From NCBI GenBank assembly GCA_022601215.1, contig JAHZIZ010000453.1, forward strand, positions 1-6,657: a stretch of DNA of 6,657 bases. The letters are read 5' to 3'. The translations under genes were made by a program, and so were the position numbers. The notes below the pieces were generated by a model. It was not told the DNA's origin. It ran no database searches and worked only from the letters and a program-made list of their open reading frames with translations. Shown in pieces: positions 6,621 to 6,657 of the stretch. Position 1 is the first letter of the stretch. Each line of letters starts with the position of its first letter. This stretch comes from Bacteroidota bacterium. Its GTDB lineage: Bacteria > Bacteroidota > Bacteroidia > Flavobacteriales > Flavobacteriaceae.

Positions 6621-6657
6621 AGAGAACAATGTATATAAATCATAGCCGCCTATCGGC
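6621..6657 (+). repeat. Start of a third attC-like element, cut by the window end
   Basis: AGAGAAC AA TGTATA begins 7 bp after the lipoprotein stop and continues into AAATCATAGCCG, close to AAAATATAGC in the complete element. It shares the 11-mer AACAATGTATA with the element at 4940-4950. The rest lies outside the window, so another cassette probably follows. Confidence 0.5.

Larger units (their letters stand above)
4131..6657 (+). mobile_element. Putative cassette array (integron-like), three cargo genes
   Basis: Three + strand single genes are each followed within 8 bp of the stop by a related element: GCACAACAATGTATA (4936), AGCATAACAAAGTGTATA (5635), and AGAGAACAATGTATA (6621). Two cassette starts are visible, at GTTGGGC (4132) and GTTAGCT (5824), with 25-21 nt between core and ATG. 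One orientation, short leaders, unrelated cargo and folded sites behind each stop match integron gene cassettes. No tyrosine integrase, attI or cassette promoter lies in the window, so the name is provisional; a different Bacteroidota cassette or repeat-mediated system is possible. The array runs off the right edge. Confidence 0.45.

Noticed and set aside
1..6657. CRISPR array, tRNA or rRNA
   Set aside because: No regularly spaced repeats of CRISPR type and no tRNA or rRNA signature were seen on either strand.

Overview
The window most resembles an accessory region of a Bacteroidota genome (Flavobacteriia- or Cytophagia-like). Three things suggest this: the AT-rich right half with A-rich leaders instead of clear Shine-Dalgarno sites, a lipoprotein whose Cys is followed by an acidic stretch like a Bacteroidota surface-export signal, and a TTTG / TAnnTTTG promoter-like pair. 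This assignment is an inference; no rRNA or marker gene is present.

Left part (1-4003): the 3' part of a type I restriction-modification operon, all on the + strand. In order it carries the C-terminal end of the specificity subunit HsdS (cut by the window edge), a complete BRO-N/DinD-like protein, and a complete HsdR restriction/translocation subunit. hsdM and most of hsdS would lie to the left. The three genes are packed within 1-4 bp and were probably translated from one mRNA.

Boundary (4004-4163): a non-coding stretch with an imperfect palindrome right after hsdR, and then a core-site-like CGTTGGGC that opens the second region.

Right part (4131-6657): three single genes, namely two unrelated-looking class I SAM methyltransferases and an SGNH-hydrolase lipoprotein. 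Each is followed 7-8 bp after its stop by the same short element (AACAA..TGTATA..). Between the second and third genes the element is complete, about 196 bp. It begins AGCATAAC-AAA-GTGTAT, ends ATACAC-TAACC-GTTAGCT, has complementary ends and contains internal hairpins. This is the layout of integron gene cassettes with attC-like sites: a short 5' leader, one promoter-poor gene, and a folded recombination site immediately behind the stop. No integrase is visible, so integron membership is a hypothesis. A Bacteroidota-specific cassette system or another repeat-mediated module is equally possible. The element between the two methyltransferases has only its left half, which suggests a deletion or a fused two-gene cassette.

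The genes do not form one pathway. The left half is a DNA-defence operon. The right half looks like a collection of independently acquired cargo genes. No gene-free stretch exceeds 300 bases; the longest (5628-5851) is almost entirely the complete attC-like element.
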